From: G965279355 sp965279355
Lineage (GTDB): Bacteria > Pseudomonadota > Alphaproteobacteria > CACIAM-22H2
Direction of reading: 5' to 3'
Length of the DNA stretch: 64,000 bases
Assembly: GCA_965279355.1 (NCBI GenBank)
Contig: OZ257155.1
Span: 2,790,001-2,854,000 of the forward strand
How positions within the stretch are numbered: the stretch's first letter is position 1; each line of letters opens with the position of its first letter. The notes under the pieces are model-generated. The model ran no database searches. It was not told where the DNA came from and worked only from the letters and a program-made list of their open reading frames with translations. Position numbers and translations under genes: made by a program. Of the stretch, positions 51,871-60,393 are shown piece after piece.

Positions 51871-53715
51871 ATGTTTTTCAGCTATCTTCCCACCCTCGCC
51901 GATCTCGCCGGACTGGGCGCAATCCTTCTCGTTCTCGGGCTTTTGCACTGCCTGGGAACCGCCCTGGCAACCACCAGTCTTGGCGGAGGCACCAATCTTC
52001 TGACCGGATGGGCCGCAGCGGCCCTGGCCCTCACCATCGGTGGCGTGCTTGGCCTGTCGTTGACGCCGATGCTTATCGTCGTTGCCGTTCTGGCGGCCGC
52101 GGCCGGGTGGATCTATCGAGATCAGCTGGCGCTTGATCGGCTATGGCCGGTTCTCCTTGCGATGGCGCCCCTTCTGCTGATCATTGCACCCAAGGAAGCA
52201 TCGGAAGTCGACGACTTCGCGCACTGGATCCCGAACGCAGCGGATTTATACGACACCGATCGTTTTAGAACCGCGGACTCGCCGACCTCAGCAAGCTTCA
52301 AAGTCGCCTATCCGCTAAACGCCGCCTACATCATGGTTGCGGCAAGCCGGCTCGTTGGCAGCTTTCTTGAGGCATCGGGTGTTCTGCTCAATACGTTTCT
52401 GTTGGCGACGCTGGCGCTTCTGCTGATCCGGCAATGGCGCGGCCGCGACTTTCCGGTACCGCTGGGCGTCGCGGCGCTTGGCGTCCTGGGTGCGACGGCA
52501 CTTAACCCAACGTTCGTCCTCAAGATCACGATCACCGGCTATGCCGATTTCACCACAGGCGTTGTTCTCGCCGGCTTCGCCGTGGTGGGTGCCGAGCTCG
52601 TCCGCAGGGCAGGCGATACCACTGCCGGATCGGCGCCACCCTGGCGGGCGGCGATCGAAGCCGGGCTGCTTCTCAGCATGCTCGTCAACATCAAGCAGAC
52701 AAATGTCGTTCTCGCGGCACTCGGGATCGTCGCCTTGTTTGTGCTCGTGATTTTCGAAGGGCGTTCGACAACGTGGCGTTTCATCCGGGCTTTACCGGCC
52801 CTCATCGGGCTTCCTGTTGCTGCGTATCTTGTCTGGCGCCTCTATTTGACGACGGGAATCTCGTTTGGTGAAAACAAGATTGCCCCCTTTGCGCAGTGGA
52901 ACCTGAACGAGATCCCCGAAATTATCGGGAACATGCTGAATGTCCTCGCGCACAAGGGCGGCATGACAGGTCTGGCGATCCTGACGATCGCGGTCGGCGG
53001 GATCGCCGCCTTCCGCCGACGGTTCGACGAGACGTCACGCCTCGCTTTCATTGCAGGCATTCTTTTCCTGGGAAACACGGCGTTTCTCGGCTTTATTTAT
53101 GTCGCGCACTTCAACCCGGATGCCGGGGCCAACGCGCAGTCTTTCTGGCGCTATAGCACGCAAATTGGGCCCGTCCTTCTTGTCGCCGCGGCGGCTGTCT
53201 TCGGGCGATTCTGGCGAGACCATCCGATCGCCATTCCCCGCTGGGGTGCAGGCGTCGCCATTGCTGCGGTGGTTATTGCCCCCATCGCGATGGCCCCGAA
53301 GATCCGCTTCGACCTCGATCCGCCGCTGCCTTATATGCAGGCGATGGCTTACGACGTTGACCGGACGATACCGGAGAACGGCAAGCTGCTCATTGTGGTT
53401 CTCAAGGATGACGGACTACAGGCCACGGTTATGCGCCTTCGCACCTGGCGGGCGACTCGCGATTATCATGTGCTCGATAACGACACTTTCCAGCCGTCCG
53501 CGGTGCTCGATCCACAACGCCCGAATTATGCCTGGTTCTATTGTGCCAGCGATCTTTTGCGCACGCGTTTCCAGGTTGATCTTCCGAAAGATGGGGCCAG
53601 CCTTATTCATTATTCCGACGGTCAGTGGCGTCTGATGCAGACTTGGCCGTATCCGCTGCCACCCGATGTTGAGACCGGCCATCGAAAATTCCGCCGTTAC
53701 GGCTGCCAGCTATGA
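51871..53715 (+). CDS. Multi-spanning membrane protein, GT-C glycosyltransferase-like
   Basis: 614 residues, about 12-13 spans followed by a soluble end of about 140 residues. After the third span the loop KEASEVDDFAHWIPNAADLYDTD (about residues 109-131) has the acidic pair expected at a GT-C active site. There is no close family I can name. It begins 9 bases after rph and overlaps rdgB by 4 bases (ATGA), so it is transcribed with them. Codon use is less GC-rich than in rph and rdgB, as in an acquired or membrane-protein gene. Confidence 0.75.
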   Translation: MFFSYLPTLADLAGLGAILLVLGLLHCLGTALATTSLGGGTNLLTGWAAAALALTIGGVLGLSLTPMLIVVAVLAAAAGWIYRDQLALDRLWPVLLAMAPLLLIIAPKEASEVDDFAHWIPNAADLYDTDRFRTADSPTSASFKVAYPLNAAYIMVAASRLVGSFLEASGVLLNTFLLATLALLLIRQWRGRDFPVPLGVAALGVLGATALNPTFVLKITITGYADFTTGVVLAGFAVVGAELVRRAGDTTAGSAPPWRAAIEAGLLLSMLVNIKQTNVVLAALGIVALFVLVIFEGRSTTWRFIRALPALIGLPVAAYLVWRLYLTTGISFGENKIAPFAQWNLNEIPEIIGNMLNVLAHKGGMTGLAILTIAVGGIAAFRRRFDETSRLAFIAGILFLGNTAFLGFIYVAHFNPDAGANAQSFWRYSTQIGPVLLVAAAAVFGRFWRDHPIAIPRWGAGVAIAAVVIAPIAMAPKIRFDLDPPLPYMQAMAYDVDRTIPENGKLLIVVLKDDGLQATVMRLRTWRATRDYHVLDNDTFQPSAVLDPQRPNYAWFYCASDLLRTRFQVDLPKDGASLIHYSDGQWRLMQTWPYPLPPDVETGHRKFRRYGCQL

Positions 53716-54347
53716 CGCGGCCGGATGCCTGGCAGCCGCGGGTGCCGACGAGGCACTTCACCGACAGCAAGCTGGTCATTGCCAGCCATAACCAGGGTAA
53801 GATCCGCGAGATCGCGGAGCTGCTGGCGCCGTTCGGCATCGAGGTAATTTCCGCCGGAGCACTCGGCCTGCCGGAGCCGGAAGAAACCGGCACGACCTTC
53901 GAAGCCAATGCGGAACTCAAGGCGCTGGCCTCGGCGCGCGCCTCCGGTCTGCCGGCGCTGGCTGACGATTCGGGACTGGTGGTGCCGGCGATCGGCGGCG
54001 ATCCGGGGATCTACTCAGCGCGCTGGGCGGGACCGAGCAAGGACTTCGCCATCGCAATGCGGAAGGTAGAAGACGCGCTGGCCGGCAAGACGGATCGCCA
54101 CGCCTATTTCGTCGCGGCTCTCACGCTGGCCTGGCCGGACGGCCATACCGAAACCTTTCGCGGCGAGGTGCACGGCACCGTGGTGTGGCCGCTGCGCGGC
54201 GGGAAAGGTTTCGGGTACGATCCGATGTTTCAGGCGGATGGCTCTACCGCGACATTCGGGGAAATCGACCCTGCCGCAAAACATGAAATCAGCCATCGGG
54301 CACAAGCCTTTAGACAGCTTGTCGAGGCGTGTTTCAGGACGAAATAA
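53712..54347 (+). CDS. rdgB: dITP/XTP pyrophosphatase RdgB (Ham1)
   Basis: Hydrolyses ITP, XTP and dITP to keep them out of nucleic acids. 211 residues; an N-terminal 15-residue leader precedes the conserved KLVIASHNQGKIREIAELL. Also seen are ALADDSGLVVPAIGGDPGIYSARWAG, the FRGEVHGTV loop, and the closing GKGFGYDPMF, DPAAKHEISHRAQAF. ATG 53712 overlaps the previous stop. Confidence 0.97.
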   Translation: MTRPDAWQPRVPTRHFTDSKLVIASHNQGKIREIAELLAPFGIEVISAGALGLPEPEETGTTFEANAELKALASARASGLPALADDSGLVVPAIGGDPGIYSARWAGPSKDFAIAMRKVEDALAGKTDRHAYFVAALTLAWPDGHTETFRGEVHGTVVWPLRGGKGFGYDPMFQADGSTATFGEIDPAAKHEISHRAQAFRQLVEACFRTK

Positions 54348-54418
54348 GACGATTCAGGGAAATTTCGGCGGCGGCGGAATAGGGGTCGTTCGGGGGCGTT
54401 GTCCATCCGGAGACACAC

Positions 54419-54622
54419 ATGCGCCTGACCCGGATCCAAGCCCTTGCCATCGCCCTCTTCCTGACGCTCATCGGAGTTGCGGCAGCGCGCGGCGGCATTT
54501 TCGACCGTCAGTCGACCCAGCCGACGGCGGAGACGACCATGGACGAACGGGCCCTGGCGCGCGGCGACATCGTGATCGTCGAACCGGCGCCGATCCCGCC
54601 GCCACCGCCGCGTCGTTCCTGA
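54419..54622 (+). CDS. Small membrane-anchored Pro-rich protein
   Basis: 67 residues. One N-terminal hydrophobic segment (ALAIALFLTLIGVAAARGG, about 8-26) is followed by a short polar stretch and a Pro-rich end EPAPIPPPPPRRS. CGGAG precedes ATG 54419 by 6 bases, and a strong terminator follows the stop. No family recognised; it could be a small periplasm-facing protein or a spurious frame. Confidence 0.5.
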   Translation: MRLTRIQALAIALFLTLIGVAAARGGIFDRQSTQPTAETTMDERALARGDIVIVEPAPIPPPPPRRS

Positions 54623-54639
54623 TTTTCGCTTGAACAAAA

Positions 54640-54670
54640 AACGCCGGGCCTGAAGCCCGGCGTTTTGTTT
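54640..54670. terminator. Bidirectional intrinsic terminator
   Basis: Stem AACGCCGGGC (54640-54649) / GCCCGGCGTT (54655-54664), 5-base loop, TTGTTTT after it on the plus strand and a run of A before it that gives a T-run on the minus strand. It ends the rph-rdgB run and the converging htpX. Confidence 0.9.
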
Positions 54671-54692
54671 TGGGTCTCAGCCCCCTTTGTGC

Positions 54693-55601
54693 TCAACCCC
54701 AGGGACCACGCCGCGCACGCTGGCGCACGGGTTGCGCATAACCGGTGCCGACGGTACCGGCGAGTTCGCGCAGCGCCTGCACCCGGTTCGCCGTCGAGGG
54801 GTGCGTCGAGAAGAGGTTGTCCATCGACCGCCCGGAGAGCGGGTTGACGATGAAGAGATGCGCGGTCGCCGGATTGCGCTCGGCCGCTTCGTTCGGGATC
54901 TGATGCGCGGCCATATCGAGCTTCTCCAGCGCCGAGGCCAGCCATAGCGGACGGCCGGCGACTTCGGCGCCGAAACGGTCGGCCGCATATTCGCGGTTCC
55001 GGCTGATCGCCATCTGCACCAGCATCGCCGCCATCGGCGCGACGATCATCACGACCAGACCGCCGATCATACCAAGCGGATTCGAATTGCCGTTCGAATC
55101 GCGGCTGTTGCCGAAGAAGAAGGCGAAGTTCGCCAACATGCCGATGGCGCCCGCAATCGTCGCAGTAATGGTCATGATCAGCGTGTCGCGGTTCTTGATA
55201 TGCGCCAGCTCATGCGCGACAACGCCCGCCAGCTCTTCGCTGTTGAGGATGCGCATCAGGCCTGTCGTTACCGCGACAGCGGCATTCTCCGGATTGCGGC
55301 CGGTCGCAAAAGCGTTGGGCTGGTCGTTCTCGATGATATAGACGCGCGGCATCGGCAGCTCGGCGCGCTGCGCCAGCTGTTCGACAATGCCGTAGAGTCC
55401 GGGGGCGGCCTGACGGTCGATCTCATGCGCCCCGTACATCCGGAGCAGCATCTTGTCGGAATTCCAGTAGGCGAACACGTTCATCGCTGCGGCGAGCGCC
55501 AGCGCGATGAGCATGCCGCCCTCGCCGCCGATCAGGTAGCCGATGGCGAGGAACAGGCCGGTCATGCCGGCAAGAAGCAGTGCAGTGCGAGCGTAACCCA
55601 T
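54693..55601 (-). CDS. htpX: Zinc metalloprotease HtpX
   Basis: Membrane-bound quality-control protease. 302 residues from ATG 55601 (GGGAGA upstream). Two N-terminal spans (about 5-45), the catalytic zinc motif VVAHELAHIKNRDTLI (HELAH), two further spans, and the third ligand region NREYAADRFGAEVAGRP. The C-terminus has LFSTHPSTANRVQALREL. An upstream extension to 55631 is less likely. Confidence 0.96.
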   Translation of the reverse strand: MGYARTALLLAGMTGLFLAIGYLIGGEGGMLIALALAAAMNVFAYWNSDKMLLRMYGAHEIDRQAAPGLYGIVEQLAQRAELPMPRVYIIENDQPNAFATGRNPENAAVAVTTGLMRILNSEELAGVVAHELAHIKNRDTLIMTITATIAGAIGMLANFAFFFGNSRDSNGNSNPLGMIGGLVVMIVAPMAAMLVQMAISRNREYAADRFGAEVAGRPLWLASALEKLDMAAHQIPNEAAERNPATAHLFIVNPLSGRSMDNLFSTHPSTANRVQALRELAGTVGTGYAQPVRQRARRGPWG

Positions 55602-55720
55602 TGAGTCCAGTCTCCCGTACAGCCGCCTCAAAACATGGCCCCGGTTACCGCCGGTTCAAGAGTTGTTAAAGCATTGCCGTGCTTGCCGTAACCGCTAGCG
55701 GCCGCCATATATAGTCCACG

Positions 55721-55879
55721 ATGGACAAGCAAAAACCCGACGCTGCCGAGGCCAAAAAGGTGCCAACCGCTCCTGCCCTGGAGAAGCCTGAAAAGGTGCC
55801 TGAAATCGGCGGTCCGAAAGGGCCCGAACCGACGCGCTACGGCGACTGGGAGCAGAACGGCCGCTGCACCGATTTCTGA
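55721..55879 (+). CDS. DUF1674 / SdhAF4-type protein
   Basis: 52 residues, easily missed. A Lys/Pro/Glu-rich N-terminus is followed by the family signature EIGGPKGPEPTRYGDWEQNG, ending RCTDF at the stop. This is the C-terminal pattern of the succinate dehydrogenase assembly factor 4 family (DUF1674), common in alphaproteobacteria and mitochondria. In mitochondria it aids maturation of flavinylated SdhA. It lies 11 bases before hemW. ATG 55721. Confidence 0.88.
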   Translation: MDKQKPDAAEAKKVPTAPALEKPEKVPEIGGPKGPEPTRYGDWEQNGRCTDF

Positions 55880-55890
55880 GCGCGCCTGTG

Positions 55891-57042
55891 ATGCGCGACG
55901 AATTCGGCATCTACGTTCACTGGCCCTTCTGCCGGTCGAAATGCCCCTATTGCGACTTCAACAGCCACGTCCGCGACAGGCATGACGAAGACGGCTGGCG
56001 CGACGCGCTGCTGACCGAACTCGATCATTACGCCGCACTGACGAAAGGACGCGAGATCACCTCGATTTTCTTTGGCGGCGGCACGCCGTCGCTGATGGCG
56101 CCGGCCAGCGCCGGAGCGGTGATCGCACAGATCGCTCAAAATTGGGCAATTTCGGGCGATGTCGAAATCACCCTGGAAGCCAACCCGAACTCGGCCGAAG
56201 CCGAGCGCTTCGCCGCCTTCCGCAGTGCCGGGATCAATCGCCTCTCCATCGGTGTGCAGGCACTGGACGATGCGGCGCTGAAGTTTCTCGGACGCGGTCA
56301 TAGCGCAGCCGAAGGACGCGCGGCGGTCGCTGCCGCAACGCGGACCTTCGAGCGCTTCTCCTTCGACCTCATTTACGCGCGGCCGGGGCAGACAATTGCC
56401 GCCTGGACGAGCGAACTGAGCGAAGCTCTCGCCATGGCGGCGGATCATCTCTCCGTTTACCAGCTCACCATCGAGCCCGGCACCGCGTTCCATGCCGCCG
56501 CGGCGCGCGGCGATCTGCGTATTCCCGAACCCGAACTGGCGGCGTCGATGTATGAGGCAACGCAGGAGGCGCTGGAAAAGGCCGGACTGCCGGCCTACGA
56601 AATCTCCAACCACGCGCGCGCCGGCAGCGAATCGCGGCACAATCTCGTCTACTGGCGCTACGGCGACTATGTCGGCGTGGGCCCCGGTGCGCACGGCCGC
56701 ATCACGCTGGACGGACAGCGCGTCGCGACGCGCCAGGAAAAAGCACCGGAAACCTGGATCGCCGCGGTCCGCGAACGTGGCCACGCCACCGCGGAGCAAC
56801 GCGCGATCCCAAGCGAAGAATCCGCCGAAGAAGCCTTGATGATGGGCCTGCGCCTGTCCGAAGGCATCGATAGCGCCCGGTTCCGTCGCAACACCGGCCG
56901 CGATCTTGATACGTCGCTCGACCGATTGCGTCTGCAGCGTCTCATTGACGGCGGCTTTGTCGCCTACGACCAGACATCGCTGCGCGTGACCCCCAAGGGT
57001 CGCGCGGTGCTAAATGCGGTGATCGCCGAGCTCGCGGCCTAG
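55891..57042 (+). CDS. hemW: Radical SAM protein HemW (HemN-like heme chaperone)
   Basis: 383 residues. Radical-SAM cysteines are in YVHWPFCRSKCPYCDFNSH (C-x3-C-x2-C), followed by SIFFGGGTPSLM. It lacks the fourth cysteine that marks true coproporphyrinogen dehydrogenase HemN, so it is called HemW, a heme-binding protein. ATG 55891; a GTG three bases upstream is possible. Its stop is shared with the converging gene as CTAG. Confidence 0.94.
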   Translation: MRDEFGIYVHWPFCRSKCPYCDFNSHVRDRHDEDGWRDALLTELDHYAALTKGREITSIFFGGGTPSLMAPASAGAVIAQIAQNWAISGDVEITLEANPNSAEAERFAAFRSAGINRLSIGVQALDDAALKFLGRGHSAAEGRAAVAAATRTFERFSFDLIYARPGQTIAAWTSELSEALAMAADHLSVYQLTIEPGTAFHAAAARGDLRIPEPELAASMYEATQEALEKAGLPAYEISNHARAGSESRHNLVYWRYGDYVGVGPGAHGRITLDGQRVATRQEKAPETWIAAVRERGHATAEQRAIPSEESAEEALMMGLRLSEGIDSARFRRNTGRDLDTSLDRLRLQRLIDGGFVAYDQTSLRVTPKGRAVLNAVIAELAA

Positions 57043-58415
57043 CGCGTCACGTCGCGGAAGTCGTTCGGCGCCGGCGAGATCGTTCGGAAGCCGTCGCGAC
57101 GCACTTCGAGCACGGCAAGGCCGCGTTCGGCCGTGCCGTCGGGCAGGAACCGGAAAATTCCATCCGCCCCGGCAAAACCGTTCGGATTGCCCAGCGCCGA
57201 GGCTGAGAAATCGCTGCCGCGCGCCAGCACGGCGGCGAGAGCTGCCGCATCGTAACCAAGCGTTGCGATCCGCGGCGCATCGCCGCCGAAGACTTCACGA
57301 TAGCGGCGCTGGAACTCGGCGCGCGCTTCCGGCGGCGGCGCCGGAAACCAACCGCCGATCAGCGCCGGCTCGCGGGTCAGGCGCGGATCGTCCCACAGCG
57401 CACTGCCGAGAAAGCGGATCCGCGCTGGATCGATATCGTAATAGGGCAAGAGCGGCGCGATCGACAGCAGCCGATCGCCGAAGTCGGGAAGCAGAACCGA
57501 ATCGAACGAGACTTCGCCGATCGTCTCCTGTCCCTCCAGCCGGCGCAGCGCCAGTTTCGAAACTTCATCGTCGCGACCTTCCAGCTCCTTGCGCTGCGCA
57601 AGCGCCGCGGCGCGCCGCTGCTCATAGGACGCCAGCCGCCGGACCACGGGGGTCGTATCGCCGGCGGCAGGATCGTAGCGCTCGATCACCGCCATCTGTC
57701 CGCCGCCGCTGACCGTCACGCGCCGCGCCCGCTCTTCAACCGCGGCCCCGAACGTGTTTGCGGGCAGCAGTGCCGCGTAGCGCTGCAGGCCGCGCGAGCG
57801 GGCATAGCCGACGATGCGGTCGACCTGGTCCTGCGGCGACAGTCCGAACACATAGACTCCGGGGCCCGCCACCGAACGGTCGTTGGACAGGCTCACGACA
57901 TTCACACCGGCCGGACGAGCGACCGAGGCAACTCCGGCGACTTCCGTGCTGAATAGCGGACCGATGATCAGACGCGCGCCGGCGTTTATCGCGTCCTGCG
58001 CCGCCGCCGTGGCGCCATCGGGCGTTCCAGCCGTATCGCGCGGCAGCAGGATGAAATATTCGTCGCCGATGTCGAACAGGGCAAGGGTCGCGGCATCGAA
58101 CAGGGCACGTCCGACCGCTCCATTCGGACCCGAGAGCGGCAGGAGCAGCGCGACAACCGGGCGATCTTCAATAGTGGGCTGCACGAGCGGCAGAGGAAGC
58201 GGCTCGGGCACCGTTTCGGTGGTCGCCGGTGGCGCCGGCTCTGCGGTCTGCTCGGGCGTCGGGCGGGTGACGGTTTGCGGCGCGCCTGTGGCCGGCGGGC
58301 CAAAGATGCGATAATTACCGATGGAGAGATCGGACATCTCCTGGCAGCCGGCGAGCAGCAACGCGCCCACCGTGCAGCCGACGATCGTCCCCGCACGCAC
58401 AAACCTGGCAATCAA
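57039..58415 (-). CDS. LppC/LpoA-type penicillin-binding protein activator lipoprotein
   Basis: 458 residues. Lipoprotein signal with lipobox LAGC (MIARFVRAGTIVGCTVGALLLAGC), Pro/Glu-rich linker (about 35-85), then a type I periplasmic-binding fold with VALLLPLSGPNGAVGRALFDAATLALFD, ARLIIGPLFSTEVAGVA and VVSLSNDRS, as in LpoA C-domains. The C-terminus has TLGYDAAALAAVLARGSDF. LpoA activates PBP1A in enterobacteria; the alphaproteobacterial role is inferred. It starts 13 bases from rsmI and reads away from it. Confidence 0.88.
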   Translation of the reverse strand: MIARFVRAGTIVGCTVGALLLAGCQEMSDLSIGNYRIFGPPATGAPQTVTRPTPEQTAEPAPPATTETVPEPLPLPLVQPTIEDRPVVALLLPLSGPNGAVGRALFDAATLALFDIGDEYFILLPRDTAGTPDGATAAAQDAINAGARLIIGPLFSTEVAGVASVARPAGVNVVSLSNDRSVAGPGVYVFGLSPQDQVDRIVGYARSRGLQRYAALLPANTFGAAVEERARRVTVSGGGQMAVIERYDPAAGDTTPVVRRLASYEQRRAAALAQRKELEGRDDEVSKLALRRLEGQETIGEVSFDSVLLPDFGDRLLSIAPLLPYYDIDPARIRFLGSALWDDPRLTREPALIGGWFPAPPPEARAEFQRRYREVFGGDAPRIATLGYDAAALAAVLARGSDFSASALGNPNGFAGADGIFRFLPDGTAERGLAVLEVRRDGFRTISPAPNDFRDVTR

Positions 58416-58428
58416 GTAGAAAGCTCCC

Positions 58429-59316
58429 GTGTCAAGCAGCCGACCCGACCCTACCGGCGGTACAGGACGAAGTAAACTCGTGGCCGGCCTTTATATCGTC
58501 GCAACGCCGATCGGCAACCTCGGCGATATCACCCGCCGTGCGATCGAGGTGCTGTCCGGTGCGGGCATGATCGCCGCCGAAGATACCCGCGTGGCACGGC
58601 GCCTCCTGACCGCGCTTGGAATCCCCGCGCCGCAGGTTGTGCGCTACGACGACCATGCCGAGGACAGCGACCGCCATCGCCTGATTGAAGCGATCAAACA
58701 AGGCAAAACGGTGGCGCTGGTCTCCGATGCCGGAACCCCGATGGTTGCCGATCCCGGCTACAAGCTGGTGCGCGACGCGCAGGCCGCCGGCGTGATGGTC
58801 ACCGCCATTCCCGGCCCCTCCGCCGCCCTTGCGGCCCTGGCGATGTCGGGATTGCCCTCTGACCGGTTTCTGTTCTCCGGCTTCCTGCCCGTAAAGGACG
58901 GGCCGCGCCGCCGCGAACTCGCGGAACTTGCGCGCATTCCCGCGACGCTCGTGTTTTTCGAATCCCCCCAGCGGCTTGGCGATTCGCTGACCGCGATGGC
59001 CGAAACCTTCGGTGCCCGCGAAGCGGTTGTCGCCCGTGAAATCACCAAGCTGTTCGAGGAAACCCGTCGCGGTACCCTGATGGATCTCGCCGCCCACTAT
59101 GTCGCGAGCGAGCCGCCCAAGGGCGAAGTCGTGATCGTTGTCGGACCGCCGGCAGCCGATGCCGAGACGACGGAGCACGATCTGGACGGCCTGCTCGAAC
59201 GCGCCCTCGCCCGAACCAGTCTGCGCGATGCCGTCGCTGAAGTTTCCACGACGACCGGCCTCAAGCGCGGCGATGTCTACGCCCGCGCCCTGGCGATGAA
59301 AGGCTTGACCAAATGA
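58429..59316 (+). CDS. rsmI: 16S rRNA (cytidine(1402)-2'-O)-methyltransferase
   Basis: 295 residues. Characteristic opening GLYIVATPIGNLGDITRRAIEVL, AAEDTRVARRLLTALGI, the SAM-binding VALVSDAGTPMVADPGYKLV, and IPGPSAALAALAMSGLPSDRFLF. The conserved protein starts only at residue 20, so GTG 58480 (AGGA upstream) may be the true start; that would also leave room for promoters between it and the divergent lipoprotein gene. It is followed by yraN, a very common pairing. Confidence 0.95.
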   Translation: MSSSRPDPTGGTGRSKLVAGLYIVATPIGNLGDITRRAIEVLSGAGMIAAEDTRVARRLLTALGIPAPQVVRYDDHAEDSDRHRLIEAIKQGKTVALVSDAGTPMVADPGYKLVRDAQAAGVMVTAIPGPSAALAALAMSGLPSDRFLFSGFLPVKDGPRRRELAELARIPATLVFFESPQRLGDSLTAMAETFGAREAVVAREITKLFEETRRGTLMDLAAHYVASEPPKGEVVIVVGPPAADAETTEHDLDGLLERALARTSLRDAVAEVSTTTGLKRGDVYARALAMKGLTK

Positions 59317-59326
59317 GGCGGCCCAA

Positions 59327-59695
59327 ATGAAGCGGCGGGGCCATGCGGAGGCAGAGCGACACGGCCGCTGGGCCGAACGGCTCGCCGCATGGCGGTTGCA
59401 GCTGGCGGGCTACCGGGTGATCGCCCGAAATTTCCGCGTCGGGACCGGCGAGGTCGATCTGGTGGTCCGGCGGGGCAAAATCCTCGCCTTCGTCGAAGTG
59501 AAGGCACGCGCCGACGAAGCGACGGCCGCCTATTCCATCCTGATGCAGCAGCAGCGCCGGATCCGCAATGCGGCGGCGGCCTTTCTGGCGCAGCGACCCG
59601 ATCTTGCGATGCTGGATTCTCGCTTCGATGCAGTGTTGATCGCGCCCGGGCGCTGGCCCGTTCATCTGCGCGACGCTTGGCGCGACTCGATCTGA
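59327..59695 (+). CDS. yraN: UPF0102 protein YraN
   Basis: 122 residues, endonuclease-like fold of unknown role. Typical: GRWAERLAAWRLQLAGYRVIARNFRVGTGEVDLVVRRGKILAFVEVKAR, with the E-V-D-L and E-V-K catalytic-type residues. It starts 10 bases after the rsmI stop, as in many proteobacteria. Confidence 0.93.
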   Translation: MKRRGHAEAERHGRWAERLAAWRLQLAGYRVIARNFRVGTGEVDLVVRRGKILAFVEVKARADEATAAYSILMQQQRRIRNAAAAFLAQRPDLAMLDSRFDAVLIAPGRWPVHLRDAWRDSI

Positions 59696-59749
59696 TGGAC
59701 TAGAAAATCAGCCGAGTCGGGGGCTGGCCGAACTCGCTGGAGATCATTC

Positions 59750-60382
59750 ATGACTGAATTTCGCGTCCGTCCTTTTGCCCTGCCCGGACTGCTGCTCGCG
59801 GCCGGCCTTGCGCTGTCGGGTTGCGTCGAATCGGTAATCGCCGGCGGCGCCGCGGCCGGCTCCACCGCCATGCAGGAGCGCGGCATTAAGGGCGCCGTGA
59901 GCGACACAGCGATCCGCGCCGAGATCAATCACTACTGGCTGGAAAAAGACCACCGGCTTTTCATCGACCTCAATCTGCAGATCTATGAAGGACGGGCGCT
60001 CGTCACCGGCGCGGTAATGGATGCGCAGGTGCGGGCCGATGCCATCCAGCTGGCGTGGAAGGCCAAGGGCGTCCGCGAAGTGATCAACGAAGTCGAGGTC
60101 GTACCGCAGGGGACCGGCGCCGTCGATTATCTGCGCGATTCCGCTATTTCCACAGAGCTCAAGGCGCGCCTGCTGTTCGCCAAGGAAATCCAGTCGGTCA
60201 ATTATTCGATCGAGGTGGTGAACGGATCGGTCTATCTGCTGGGTGTCGCGCAGACGCAGAGCGAGCTCGATCGCGCGGTCAACATCGCCCGCAATATCAA
60301 CCATGTGAAGCGCGTGGTCTCGCATATCCTGATGAAAGACGACCCGCGCCGCTTCCGTGAGCCCGGCCAGACGGCCGGCTGA
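59750..60382 (+). CDS. BON-domain lipoprotein (OsmY/DolP-like)
   Basis: 210 residues. Lipoprotein signal FALPGLLLAAGLALSGC (lipobox LSGC). Two BON domains follow: DTAIRAEINHYWLEKD to VREVINEVEV (about 46-118) and STELKARLLFAKEIQSVNYS to VKRVVSHILM (about 130-198). The layout fits DolP/YraP, an outer-membrane lipoprotein that in E. coli also lies near yraN. It is probably involved in outer-membrane integrity. Confidence 0.9.
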   Translation: MTEFRVRPFALPGLLLAAGLALSGCVESVIAGGAAAGSTAMQERGIKGAVSDTAIRAEINHYWLEKDHRLFIDLNLQIYEGRALVTGAVMDAQVRADAIQLAWKAKGVREVINEVEVVPQGTGAVDYLRDSAISTELKARLLFAKEIQSVNYSIEVVNGSVYLLGVAQTQSELDRAVNIARNINHVKRVVSHILMKDDPRRFREPGQTAG

Positions 60383-60393
60383 TCGTCTCCTGA

